Assembly (NCBI RefSeq): GCF_022878925.1
Contig: NZ_CP084632.1
Span: 15,570 to 79,569, forward strand
Direction: 5' to 3'
DNA: 64,000 nt
Source of the DNA: Caballeronia sp. TF1N1
GTDB lineage: Bacteria; Pseudomonadota; Gammaproteobacteria; Burkholderiales; Burkholderiaceae
The translations under genes were made by a program, and so were the position numbers. The notes beneath the pieces are model-generated. The model worked only from the letters and a program-made list of their open reading frames with translations. It searched no databases and was not told the DNA's origin. Positions within the stretch are counted from its first letter, which is position 1. Each line of letters starts with the position of its first letter. Positions 50,918 through 58,386 of this stretch are shown piece after piece.

Positions 50918-51961
50918 ATGGACGCTTATCGTTGCTCACCCCGTCAACTCCGCAGCTTTATCGCTGATGCACTGCAAGCTGGACTGGTCCCGTTCGTGAC
51001 ATCGTCGCCGGGCGTGGGCAAGTCCAGCATCATGAAGCTGGTGGCCAAGGACTTCGACCTGCAAGTCATCGACCACCGACTGTCCACCTCGGCTCCCGAG
51101 GATCTCTCCGGTCTTCCGCGCTTCACCGAGTCCGGTGCGGAGTTCGTTCCGTTCGCAGATCTGTTCCCGCTGGAACACACGCCGGTCCCCAAGGACAAGG
51201 CTGGCTGGATGCTGTTTCTCGACGAATTCAACTCGGCAGCTAAGTCGGTGCAGGCTGCGGCCTACAAGCTCGTCTTGGACAAAGCCGTCGGCCAGCACAA
51301 GCTGCATCCGAACTGCGTCATCACGGCGGCCGGCAACATGGCCACCGACCGGGCCATCGTCAACCAGATCAGCACCGCCATGCAAAGCCGGGTGGTGCAC
51401 CTGGAGCTGGAAGTGAACTTCCAGGAATGGCTCTACGACGTGGCTTTTGCCAACGGCTACGACCAGCGGATCATCGGCTTCCTGTCGCAGTTCGAAAGCA
51501 AGCTGATGGACTTCAACCCGAACCATTCGGAAAAGACCTTCGCCTGCCCGCGCACCTGGGAGTTCACCAACGCCCTGTGCCAATTGCCGCACTGGCAGGG
51601 TGACCTGACGGACAAGGCGCCACTGCTCACCGGCACGCTCACAAGCGGGATCGCCACCGAGTTCATCACGTTCGCCAACGTGTGGAAGGATCTGATCACC
51701 ATCGACCAGGTGGTGAAAGATCCGAAGAATCTGAAGATCCCGGAGTCGGCGTCGGCCAAGTGGGCGACCATCGCTCACCTGATGGAAAACATTAACGTCG
51801 TGAACTTCGACGACGTGTGCACCTATGTCAACCGGCAGGAGTTCGGCATCTCCATGCGAATCCTGTTCTTCCGCTCGACGATGGTGCGTCACCCGAACCT
51901 GCGTCAGCACCCGAGCTTCGTCAGCGCGATGAGCGCGCTGGCCAAGTACCTGATCATCTAA
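50918..51961 (+). CDS. MoxR-type AAA+ ATPase (N4 gp24-like)
   Basis: A 347-residue protein with Walker A SSPGVGKSS (residues 29-37), Walker B WMLFLDEFNSA near residue 100, and a sensor-like TAAGNMATDRAIVNQIS. The sequence DHRLSTSAPEDLSGLP is typical of MoxR-like ATPases. MoxR proteins pair with VWA proteins as chaperone-like remodelling machines, and the next gene encodes such a partner. N4 has the same pair at genes 24 and 25. Targets in phage infection are unknown. Confidence 0.92.
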   Translation: MDAYRCSPRQLRSFIADALQAGLVPFVTSSPGVGKSSIMKLVAKDFDLQVIDHRLSTSAPEDLSGLPRFTESGAEFVPFADLFPLEHTPVPKDKAGWMLFLDEFNSAAKSVQAAAYKLVLDKAVGQHKLHPNCVITAAGNMATDRAIVNQISTAMQSRVVHLELEVNFQEWLYDVAFANGYDQRIIGFLSQFESKLMDFNPNHSEKTFACPRTWEFTNALCQLPHWQGDLTDKAPLLTGTLTSGIATEFITFANVWKDLITIDQVVKDPKNLKIPESASAKWATIAHLMENINVVNFDDVCTYVNRQEFGISMRILFFRSTMVRHPNLRQHPSFVSAMSALAKYLII

Positions 51962-51983
51962 ACCCTGAGCCAAGGAGAAGGAT

Positions 51984-53192
51984 ATGCAAGCTGCCGACCC
52001 GGCCAGCATGGATTTGCGCGTCTTGAACAAACTGCTCGATGTCTGCAAGAGCAGTGTGTTCCTCTCGCGGGATATGGCCGCCTTCCTCGGCTCGATCATG
52101 TCGAACCTGGATTTCATCTGGAGCCGCGAGCTGCCGACGGCAGCCGTCGATGGCATCCACTTCTGGTGGAATCCGGAGTTCTTCATGAGTCTGGATCCGG
52201 ACAGTCGCAACACAGTCCTCCGTCATGAGTTGTGGCACGTCGCTCGTCTGCACATGGTCCGTCAGGGCGGCCGAGATCCGGGTGACTGGAACAAGGCCTG
52301 TGATCACGTCATTAACAACGACCTGAAAAAGGAAGGCGCCTATATGGGTGGCTTCCCATACCTCATGGATCCGCAGTACGACAACATGGCTGAAGAGGAT
52401 ATCTACGATCACCTCCAGTCGCTGCCCACGGTGCCGTTCAATGCGTTCGGCCCAGGCTCGGGCCTGGATATGTTCCCGATCTCGCAGGCTGATAAAAACA
52501 AGATCGTTCAGACGGTTGTCACCGCGATCCAGCAGGCCAAGATGAGTGGTGCCGGCCACGTGCCGGGTGACATCACGGAGATGGTCGAGCAGTTCCTCAA
52601 GCCGGTCATCCCATGGCAAACGGTGCTGCAACGCTGGTTCTCCGAGATGCTGGAGGAGGACTACACCTGGGCGAAACCCAACCGGCGTTTCGACGATGTC
52701 TACCTGCCCGGCCGCAAGCTGGAGATGGGGCGCCTGGAGAATCTTCGCTGGTACATCGACGTGTCCGGATCGATCACGATGAGCCACGCTACACGGTTCA
52801 AATCCGAACTTAAATTTGTGAAAGACACGTTCCGTCCGGAAAAGTTGACGGTGGTGCAGTTTGACACCAAGATTCAGCGCAAAGACACGTGGGAGGAAGA
52901 TGACGAGTTCGAACGGCTAGAAATTACCGGCCGGGGAGGCACGTCTTTGGACTGTGTCCATAGAGATATGTTGGAGGAAAAACCAACCGCTGCTATCATC
53001 TTCTCCGACATGGAATGCTCACCGATGGACGCCCGTGGCGTGGAGGACATTCCGGTTCTGTGGGTGCGACTCGGCAGGCGAGGCCACACCCCCAGTTTCG
53101 GTGACGTGGTCGAAATCGATGAGAATCCATGCGCGACATCTCGAAATTCTGCGCTGCCACAGCGGCCCTTTTTTGGATCGTGTTTCTCCTGA
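51984..53192 (+). CDS. VWA-domain protein with HExxH region (N4 gp25-like)
   Basis: A 402-residue protein. The N-terminal half is a DUF2201-like metallopeptidase-type domain with HELWHVARLH (HExxH, residues 81-85). The C-terminal half is a VWA-like domain with a MIDAS-type DVSGSIT near residue 259. It pairs with the MoxR ATPase upstream, 22 bases away behind AAGGAGAAGG. Whether the HExxH site is active is unknown. The last 64 bases overlap the next gene in another frame. Confidence 0.9.
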   Translation: MQAADPASMDLRVLNKLLDVCKSSVFLSRDMAAFLGSIMSNLDFIWSRELPTAAVDGIHFWWNPEFFMSLDPDSRNTVLRHELWHVARLHMVRQGGRDPGDWNKACDHVINNDLKKEGAYMGGFPYLMDPQYDNMAEEDIYDHLQSLPTVPFNAFGPGSGLDMFPISQADKNKIVQTVVTAIQQAKMSGAGHVPGDITEMVEQFLKPVIPWQTVLQRWFSEMLEEDYTWAKPNRRFDDVYLPGRKLEMGRLENLRWYIDVSGSITMSHATRFKSELKFVKDTFRPEKLTVVQFDTKIQRKDTWEEDDEFERLEITGRGGTSLDCVHRDMLEEKPTAAIIFSDMECSPMDARGVEDIPVLWVRLGRRGHTPSFGDVVEIDENPCATSRNSALPQRPFFGSCFS

Positions 53193-53374
53193 CGGGGAAC
53201 CCGGTCTCGCTTCTAGTCCTCTGCATCAAGTTCTACGCGCTGGTGATGGGATCACTCCTCAGCGTGTTCTTTGTATGCAGCCTGATCCCGGTTCAGTGGA
53301 TCTTCCGCAGTATTGGCAAGGAGCCACAAGATGGTGATCAACGGCGTGAGTCTGGTGCTGAAGCAGCCCATTAA
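53129..53374 (+). CDS. Small two-span membrane protein
   Basis: An 81-residue protein overlapping both neighbours. Two hydrophobic helices (FCAATAALFWIVFLLTG and LVMGSLLSVFFVCSLIPVQW) and a polar C-terminus. ATG 53129 has no strong ribosome site but is coupled to the VWA gene. Possibly an accessory of the AAA/VWA machine at the membrane. Uncertain function. Confidence 0.58.
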   Translation: MRDISKFCAATAALFWIVFLLTGNPVSLLVLCIKFYALVMGSLLSVFFVCSLIPVQWIFRSIGKEPQDGDQRRESGAEAAH

Positions 53375-53855
53375 GGACATGATTGGCCACAAGGTCCACG
53401 AGCACGGTGTGAGCCGTGGTCTGGGCGAGGCAGGTTATGACATCCGCATCAAGCAGGAGATCTGCTTCAGGCAGAAGTCGTGGACAGATCGGTACGTGAC
53501 GGCCACCGAGCGGAACCAGGAAGGCAAGGCCACGCATTACCGCAAGGTGCCGGGGCAGTTCATCATCGCCTCGGCCATCGAAGAGTTCAACATGCCCACC
53601 GACTTGATCGGGATCGTCCACGACAAGAGCACGTGGGCACGGCAAGGACTGTCGGTGTTCAACACGGTGATCGAGTGCGGATGGAAAGGTTTCCTCACGC
53701 TCGAACTCGTCTACCACGGTCATGGCGATCTCATCATCCCGCAGGGAGCGGCCATCGCTCAGGTCATCTTCCATCAAACCAAGGAGCATCAAAGGTATGA
53801 AGGAAAGTACCAAAACCAGCGAGACGAGCCAGTCTCAGCTATTGCCTCGGTGTAG
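53331..53855 (+). CDS. dcd: dCTP deaminase
   Basis: A 174-residue protein. ATG 53331 follows AAGGAG by eight bases. GLGEAGYDIRI, GIVHDKSTWARQGLSV with the catalytic Ser-Thr-x-x-Arg region, and ECGWKGFLTLEL are the hallmark blocks of dCTP deaminase/dUTPase trimers. It converts dCTP to dUTP (or dUMP if bifunctional), feeding dTTP synthesis together with ThyX at 57002. N4-like phages often carry it. Confidence 0.92.
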   Translation: MVINGVSLVLKQPIKDMIGHKVHEHGVSRGLGEAGYDIRIKQEICFRQKSWTDRYVTATERNQEGKATHYRKVPGQFIIASAIEEFNMPTDLIGIVHDKSTWARQGLSVFNTVIECGWKGFLTLELVYHGHGDLIIPQGAAIAQVIFHQTKEHQRYEGKYQNQRDEPVSAIASV

Positions 53856-54000
53856 TTGCTGCGGCGCGGACAATGCCTGGGTGCTTCTCGATACCAAGGA
53901 GTACCAGTGGTGGTGCAGTCCGTGTCGAGATGACATGGACAAGCAGTTCAAAGTCTCGTTCGCCAAGTATCGAGAGCTAGCCAACGCAGAGGCTGATTAA
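53797..54000 (+). CDS. Small zinc-ribbon protein
   Basis: A 67-residue protein overlapping the dcd gene. PRCSCCGADNAWVLLDTKEY followed by WWCSPC gives a CxxC...CxxC zinc ribbon. The remainder is helical and charged. Likely a zinc-bound nucleic-acid or protein adaptor. It closes the unit ahead of a terminator. Confidence 0.7.
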   Translation: MKESTKTSETSQSQLLPRCSCCGADNAWVLLDTKEYQWWCSPCRDDMDKQFKVSFAKYRELANAEAD

Positions 54001-54029
54001 GCGGTTTTGCTTGGGGTTTTCCACACAGT

Positions 54030-54052
54030 AGGCTCCTTGACGGGGGCTTTTT
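54030..54052 (+). terminator. Probable terminator after zinc-ribbon gene
   Basis: AGGCTCC pairs with GGGGGCT, with one bulge and one wobble, and TTTTTATT follows. Weaker than others, but it sits directly before a promoter-like element, as at the other unit boundaries. Confidence 0.6.
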
Positions 54053-54063
54053 ATTGATCGTAT

Positions 54064-54080
54064 ATTAGATATAACTTTGA
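54064..54080 (+). promoter_or_regulatory. 17-base promoter-like element, plus strand copy 2
   Basis: ATTAGATATAACTTTGA, followed by GGT, matches the 37545 element at 15 of 17 positions. It follows a terminator by 12 bases and precedes the gene at 54137. Confidence 0.66.
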
Positions 54081-54136
54081 GGTAGGGCGAGCACTCCGGT
54101 ACTCGCCCTTCTTATTCCCACACATAAGGACAATCT

Positions 54137-54577
54137 ATGAACGACGCAGCTTTGCTCGACGAGGTCGAGGAGTATCTGGAAAAAGGCACGGTGCAAGGCG
54201 TGCCGTTCAGTGAACACGGACTGCTCGAACGCCTCCGTGATATTCGCCCGAAGAAGGAAAAGACGCTCAAGGTCCACATGAACGGCGTGGCTGTCATCCC
54301 CGTCATGACCGACTCGCTGGGTAAGCGCTGGCGCCAACCCAGCCGCGAACAGATCACTTTCGTCGGCCGCGGCGGCCAGCGTGAAGCCCGCATGCCCGAG
54401 GCAGCGGCCAATGCACTGTCAAGCTACGACAGCTCGTACCCGTCCGGCGTGTACGAAGGGAAAATGTGGAAGCGCTGTAATGGCGGCGATTCCTATTTGT
54501 GCTGGTATGACAAATCGGACAAGCCGAACTCGTGTTCGATCCAGTACGCCAAGCTCGTCATTACCCCCGGAGACTGA
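54137..54577 (+). CDS. Middle protein, unknown function
   Basis: A 146-residue protein starting MNDAALLDEVEEYLEKGTVQ. The N-terminal third is helical and acidic; the rest is strand-rich with KRWRQPSREQITFVGRG and YLCWYDKSDKPNSCSIQYAK. First gene behind the second promoter-like element. No family recognised. Confidence 0.68.
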   Translation: MNDAALLDEVEEYLEKGTVQGVPFSEHGLLERLRDIRPKKEKTLKVHMNGVAVIPVMTDSLGKRWRQPSREQITFVGRGGQREARMPEAAANALSSYDSSYPSGVYEGKMWKRCNGGDSYLCWYDKSDKPNSCSIQYAKLVITPGD

Positions 54578-54578
54578 C

Positions 54579-54755
54579 ATGCCGCTAAGCCGCGAAGAAG
54601 TGGCGAAGCTGCTTCAGGCTTCGCTCGAACAACTCATCCAGGATGCGGCGGAGAACAACATCGTGCTCACCATCGAGCTGGTGTCGGATCTGCCGCTCGC
54701 CATGGGCAACTACCACATGGTCGGCCACGCTCGACCGGCAAGGGAACTCGCATGA
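54579..54755 (+). CDS. Small 58-residue protein
   Basis: ATG 54579 directly follows the previous stop. MPLSREEVAKLLQASLEQLI is helical; the end is IELVSDLPLAMGNYHMVGHA. Overlaps the next start by four bases. No domain recognised. Confidence 0.6.
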   Translation: MPLSREEVAKLLQASLEQLIQDAAENNIVLTIELVSDLPLAMGNYHMVGHARPARELA

Positions 54756-55333
54756 AAGATTTCGACACGTTTATGACGGCCATGCTTGAGCAACCCGAGC
54801 AGCACGGTCGGGCCAAGGTTAGCTCCGAGGAGTTCGGAAAGATGTTCAACCCGTTCATTCTCGCGGACTCGACCGATCCGTATGTCATCGGCAGCTTTCT
54901 GGCTGACATGGATTACTCCAAGATCGAAGAGCGCATTCTCGGCTGCATGGTCGCTGGCAAAGTGCCGGCAGTCATCGTTGGTCTTGACACGAAAGGCGGG
55001 CGCTCGAACACAGCCCTCATGACCGTGGGTGTGGAAAAGGATCACGTCCTACAAATCATCTTCTGCGAAGACGTTCGTCGCTCGGAGAACGTGGAACTGC
55101 CGACGTTCCTGTACCAGGAAAGCCCCGAGGGGTTCAACCGTGAGATCGGCCCCATCGTGGGCATGCGTGCTGACCGCTACATCATCGAAGAGCTGATCGC
55201 CATGGAGCGGGATCTTCCTCCTTTGGCTCAGGACGCTGAAGAACCGGTGGCCAAGAACGGCATGAAGGCCAGCAAGAAGACCAGCGACGCCAAGGCGAAG
55301 CTGCCGTTCTATCACAAGAATCGGAGGTTCTGA
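54752..55333 (+). CDS. Middle protein, unknown function
   Basis: A 193-residue protein, MKDFDTFMTAMLEQPEQHGR, with a mixed alpha/beta centre (VPAVIVGLDTKGGRSNTALM) and a basic Lys/Ala-rich tail (KNGMKASKKTSDAKAKLPFY) suggesting nucleic-acid contact. Coupled on both sides. No family recognised. Confidence 0.66.
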   Translation: MKDFDTFMTAMLEQPEQHGRAKVSSEEFGKMFNPFILADSTDPYVIGSFLADMDYSKIEERILGCMVAGKVPAVIVGLDTKGGRSNTALMTVGVEKDHVLQIIFCEDVRRSENVELPTFLYQESPEGFNREIGPIVGMRADRYIIEELIAMERDLPPLAQDAEEPVAKNGMKASKKTSDAKAKLPFYHKNRRF

Positions 55334-55515
55334 TGCCTGAAGCAACCACGACGGTGATCGGCTACGAGATCGGCATGAAGCTCACGAATTTCGAAGCCCA
55401 AACCCTCAAGGCCATGGTCCAGAACCCGATGGTCATCGGCCGCTACGAAACACCGACCGAAGCGAATCTTCGCAAGGTCATCTTCGAAGCACTCGCCAAG
55501 GCGGGCGTCTCCTGA
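55333..55515 (+). CDS. Small 60-residue protein
   Basis: Starts at the last base of the previous stop. MPEATTTVIGYEIGMKLTNF followed by a helix EANLRKVIFEALAKAG. Unknown function. Confidence 0.6.
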   Translation: MPEATTTVIGYEIGMKLTNFEAQTLKAMVQNPMVIGRYETPTEANLRKVIFEALAKAGVS

Positions 55516-55526
55516 TTTCGTTTGTT

Positions 55527-55543
55527 TGGGGGCTTCGCCCCTA
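55527..55543 (+). promoter_or_regulatory. Hairpin with TTC loop before the adhesin gene
   Basis: GGGGC-TTC-GCCCC, extended by a G-T and a T-A pair, lies between the 55515 stop and the adhesin gene. It has the early-promoter shape with a variant loop, or it may be a simple terminator without T run. Confidence 0.4.
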
Positions 55544-55571
55544 AACCTCTAAATCCATTCTGGACATACCC

Positions 55572-56327
55572 ATGAAAAAGGCATTTTTATCAGTACTCCT
55601 GCTGATATCGGCAGGTCTTGCGTTCGCAACGGAGGGTCACGATGGCGGCAATCAAGGTGGTTGGAACGATCATGGTTCTCATAGCAGCCATGGCGATCAT
55701 GGCGGCTGGAACCAAGGAGGGAATCACCACGGTTCCGGCCCGGTCGTCGGTCCCGTTGGACCTGAAGGTCCGCAAGGCCCACAGGGTGATCAAGGTGCGC
55801 CTGGTCCGCAAGGAGCGAAGGGCGACAAGGGCGATACCGGCGCGCAAGGTGTTCAAGGTGTGCAAGGGGCCAAAGGTGACACCGGACTGCAAGGTGCGAC
55901 AGGTGCTGTGGGCGCCAACGGAGCAGATGGTCTGAACGGCGCCAATGGCAACGACGGAGCCAAGGGAGAGACGGGTGCGCAAGGCGCCCAAGGCAAGCAG
56001 GGCGAGCAGGGCATCCAAGGCGTGCAAGGTCTTGCAGGCCGTGATGCTGACACCTCAAAGCTCGTGACCAAGGACCAGTTCCGTGCCTTCAAGAAGGACA
56101 CCTACGGCGGCCTTGCCAGTGTTCTCGCTGTCGCCGGTCTGCCGCAACCCACGGCAGCGGGCAAAACCATGGTGTCGGCGGGTGTCGCCAACTACCACGG
56201 TCAGCAGGGCTTCGCCATCGGCGTGTCCCGCGTTACTACCGACGAACGCTTCGTGTTGAAGGGCGGTGTTTCGACCTCCACACGTGGCGACTTCGGCGCA
56301 GTCGTATCGGGCGGCTATCAGTTCTGA
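55572..56327 (+). CDS. Collagen-stalk trimeric adhesin with YadA-type membrane anchor
   Basis: A 251-residue protein with three parts. Residues 1-20 are a signal peptide (AFLSVLLLISAGLAFA) and 22-55 are Gly/His/Asn-rich. Residues 60-157 are about 32 Gly-X-Y collagen-like triplets such as GPEGPQGPQGDQG. Residues 172-251 match the YadA anchor: AVAGLPQPTAAGKTMVSAG, FAIGVSR, FVLKGGVSTSTRGD and a final aromatic YQF. This C-terminal Phe is needed for outer-membrane insertion in the family. It should form a short trimeric surface rod on the host, a likely conversion or exclusion factor. It is not a virion protein by design because it has a signal peptide and a beta-barrel anchor. Confidence 0.9.
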   Translation: MKKAFLSVLLLISAGLAFATEGHDGGNQGGWNDHGSHSSHGDHGGWNQGGNHHGSGPVVGPVGPEGPQGPQGDQGAPGPQGAKGDKGDTGAQGVQGVQGAKGDTGLQGATGAVGANGADGLNGANGNDGAKGETGAQGAQGKQGEQGIQGVQGLAGRDADTSKLVTKDQFRAFKKDTYGGLASVLAVAGLPQPTAAGKTMVSAGVANYHGQQGFAIGVSRVTTDERFVLKGGVSTSTRGDFGAVVSGGYQF

Positions 56328-56509
56328 TGGCTCGCACCGGTCACACCTCCGCTCCACGTGGTGCTCGCATCCGCATCGTCTTTCGGGACGGCGCGGTGCG
56401 TGAAGCGCGCTTCGTCGAGCGGACGGGGCAATACATCGTTGTTCTGTTGGACGGGGAGAAGAAGCGGCTGCGAGGCCGCGAGATCTCCTCACTCACGATC
56501 TGTCGTTAG
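56327..56509 (+). CDS. Small basic protein, unknown function
   Basis: A 60-residue, Arg-rich, strand-rich protein (IRIVFRDGAVREARFVERTG, GQYIVVLLDGEKKRLRG). Its start overlaps the adhesin stop by one base. SH3-like small fold possible. Unknown role. Confidence 0.6.
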   Translation: MARTGHTSAPRGARIRIVFRDGAVREARFVERTGQYIVVLLDGEKKRLRGREISSLTICR

Positions 56510-56518
56510 GAGGCACCC

Positions 56519-57001
56519 ATGGCAAAACCCCGCATTTTCAAGTCACGTAAGAAGCCCGTGAAGGATTCAATCCTGCTCCGCATACGCAAGGACCAGGAAC
56601 TAGATCTCCAACTCGTCCCCCACGGACACCTGCATGCGATGGCTGAAGGTCGGGGTGATGTCTCGGCATTCGACACGATTGTGTTTCGCACTTTAGTAGG
56701 GGCGTCACTTGCTCGATTGGCTGACGATGTTGGCATGAGGACTATGGAAGCAGAAGTCTTCATGCCAGCGTTGGGCAGCCTTATATCGGTGGGTGAACGG
56801 TATCAGAGGCTTGGCAAGTTCGGACTTAACGGGGATGAACTGAAGAGCCTGAAGCAAGCGCTCAATCTCACCGACGATCTTCAGGCCGTCAGTACGAGGC
56901 GGCAGCAGTTGGAGATGTACCAGAAGGTGCAGAACTACGTTGGTGGGCTTGAATTCACCCTCCAAAAACTCCGCCATTTGGTTGGCAAGGAAGGACAGTA
57001 A
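56519..57001 (+). CDS. Middle protein, helical, unknown function
   Basis: A 160-residue protein from ATG 56519 behind AGGAGGCACC. Basic start MAKPRIFKSRKKPVKDSILL, then a largely helical body with YQRLGKFGLNGDELKSLKQA and RRQQLEMYQKVQNYVGGLEF. Adjacent to thyX, its stop is directly followed by the thyX start. No family recognised. Confidence 0.66.
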   Translation: MAKPRIFKSRKKPVKDSILLRIRKDQELDLQLVPHGHLHAMAEGRGDVSAFDTIVFRTLVGASLARLADDVGMRTMEAEVFMPALGSLISVGERYQRLGKFGLNGDELKSLKQALNLTDDLQAVSTRRQQLEMYQKVQNYVGGLEFTLQKLRHLVGKEGQ

Positions 57002-57913
57002 ATGACGACCACAGTCAAAATCATCGCCGATTCGGTAAGCCCATCAGGCCACCGGCTTACTACGTTCCTTTTGCGTTATCAGCGCTTTATCCACGCTGAG
57101 TTCATGACGCACAAAAAGATCAGTCGCAATGCCTCATCGTCTCGCGCCATTCCGAGCGCCAAGATCATCGAGGACATCCTGGTGGATCCCGCTATGCCGT
57201 CGTTTTGGGGCAAGAATCAGCCCGGCATGCAAGCGAGAGAGGAACTCGATCCGGAAAACAAACTGTATGCCGCAGCGCATTGGCTCGACGCACGGGACGC
57301 CGTGATCGCCAACGTAAAAGGCTTGTTGGAGCTGGGCGTGCATAAGCAGACGGCCAACCGCATGCTCGAACCGTGGATGCACATCAACGTGCTGGCCACG
57401 GCTACGGACTGGGCGAATTTTTACGAGCTGCGTTGTCATCCGGATGCGCAGCCCGAGTTCCAGGAACTGGCCGGTCTCATGCGTGAAGCGCAGCTGTACG
57501 TGCAGCCGAATATCTTGCAACCGGGGGAATGGCATCTCCCATTCGCAGACGACGGCGAGACGCGTCAACAAGCGGTCCGCTTCCTCATGCACAACCGCAT
57601 TACGCGTGATATGCCGCGTGAGGAAGAAATCATCAACCTGCTGCGCAAGGTGAGCACGGCTCGCTGCGCACGTACCTCGTACCTGTTGCATGACGGCAAA
57701 CCCTCAACTGTTGCGGAAGACCTCGCACTGCACGATAAGTTGGTGGTCGCAACACCCCTGCATGCTTCGCCGGCAGAGCATCAAGCCACGCCCGATGTGC
57801 TGGTCAAGGACGACTATTCCGATAGGCGTTGGGCTGAACCGGCGCTTCATGGCAACTTAACCGGATGGCAACAGCATCGAAAGATGTTGCCGGGCGAATT
57901 CATCCCCGGTTAG
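57002..57913 (+). CDS. thyX: Flavin-dependent thymidylate synthase (ThyX), phage type
   Basis: A 303-residue protein, longer than typical bacterial ThyX. THKKISRNASSSRAIPS stands where the RHRxxSxNxxSxR motif is found, with His/Lys changes typical of phage variants. RMLEPWMHINVLATATDWAN and FYELRCHPDAQPEFQELAG match the conserved C-terminal FAD and dUMP region. It methylates dUMP to dTMP, working with the dCTP deaminase at 53331. The altered first motif should be checked for activity. Confidence 0.85.
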   Translation: MTTTVKIIADSVSPSGHRLTTFLLRYQRFIHAEFMTHKKISRNASSSRAIPSAKIIEDILVDPAMPSFWGKNQPGMQAREELDPENKLYAAAHWLDARDAVIANVKGLLELGVHKQTANRMLEPWMHINVLATATDWANFYELRCHPDAQPEFQELAGLMREAQLYVQPNILQPGEWHLPFADDGETRQQAVRFLMHNRITRDMPREEEIINLLRKVSTARCARTSYLLHDGKPSTVAEDLALHDKLVVATPLHASPAEHQATPDVLVKDDYSDRRWAEPALHGNLTGWQQHRKMLPGEFIPG

Positions 57914-57980
57914 AATTAAGTTTGTGGGAGGTTGAATTGTTTTTTCGGGGGTGCAATGCCCCTACATGCCAACCTTTTTT

Positions 57981-58012
57981 GGGGGCACCGTCAAACGTGC
58001 CCCTTCTTTTTT
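57981..58012 (+). terminator. Strong terminator after thyX
   Basis: GGGGCAC and GTGCCCC form a perfect stem, with partial pairing inside, followed by TTCTTTTTT. It lies just before the third plus-strand copy of the promoter-like element. Confidence 0.9.
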
Positions 58013-58019
58013 CCCACTA

Positions 58020-58036
58020 ATTAGAGATTTCTTTGA
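58020..58036 (+). promoter_or_regulatory. 17-base promoter-like element, plus strand copy 3
   Basis: ATTAGAGATTTCTTTGA, followed by GGT, matches the 37545 copy at 15 of 17 positions and lies eight bases after a terminator and seven bases before a start codon. Confidence 0.67.
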
Positions 58037-58043
58037 GGTAGCA

Positions 58044-58382
58044 ATGAAATCCGAACAGGAGTATCGCGCAACGATAGAGAAGGTCTTTGTTGGAACCGGC
58101 CCCGGCTGGAATGACGGTGGTGCGGAGTGGAACAACCAGATGGTCTTGGCCCTGGCGCTGCATGGACTTGTCCTGCTGCCCTTTCCACATCCGGAAGCAC
58201 AGCCTCCGTTCAAGCACTACATCGAAATGCAGCATCCGGCCATCGAGACCTATCGCACGAAGGAAGGTCTGGTGAAAACCGGACAGGCAGCCTGGGTCCG
58301 CAGTTGGGTCGCAGACGCCGATTGGGAAGAGCACTACAAACCGCCTCTCAAGTTTTCATTCACACCTCTCACAAGGACATAG
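58044..58382 (+). CDS. Middle protein ahead of rIIA, unknown function
   Basis: A 112-residue protein from ATG 58044 with GAGGT just upstream. MKSEQEYRATIEKVFVGTGP, rich in Trp and His (NDGGAEWNN, WVRSWVADADWEEHYKPP). No family recognised. It opens the rIIA/rIIB operon. Confidence 0.66.
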   Translation: MKSEQEYRATIEKVFVGTGPGWNDGGAEWNNQMVLALALHGLVLLPFPHPEAQPPFKHYIEMQHPAIETYRTKEGLVKTGQAAWVRSWVADADWEEHYKPPLKFSFTPLTRT

Positions 58383-58386
58383 CAAA

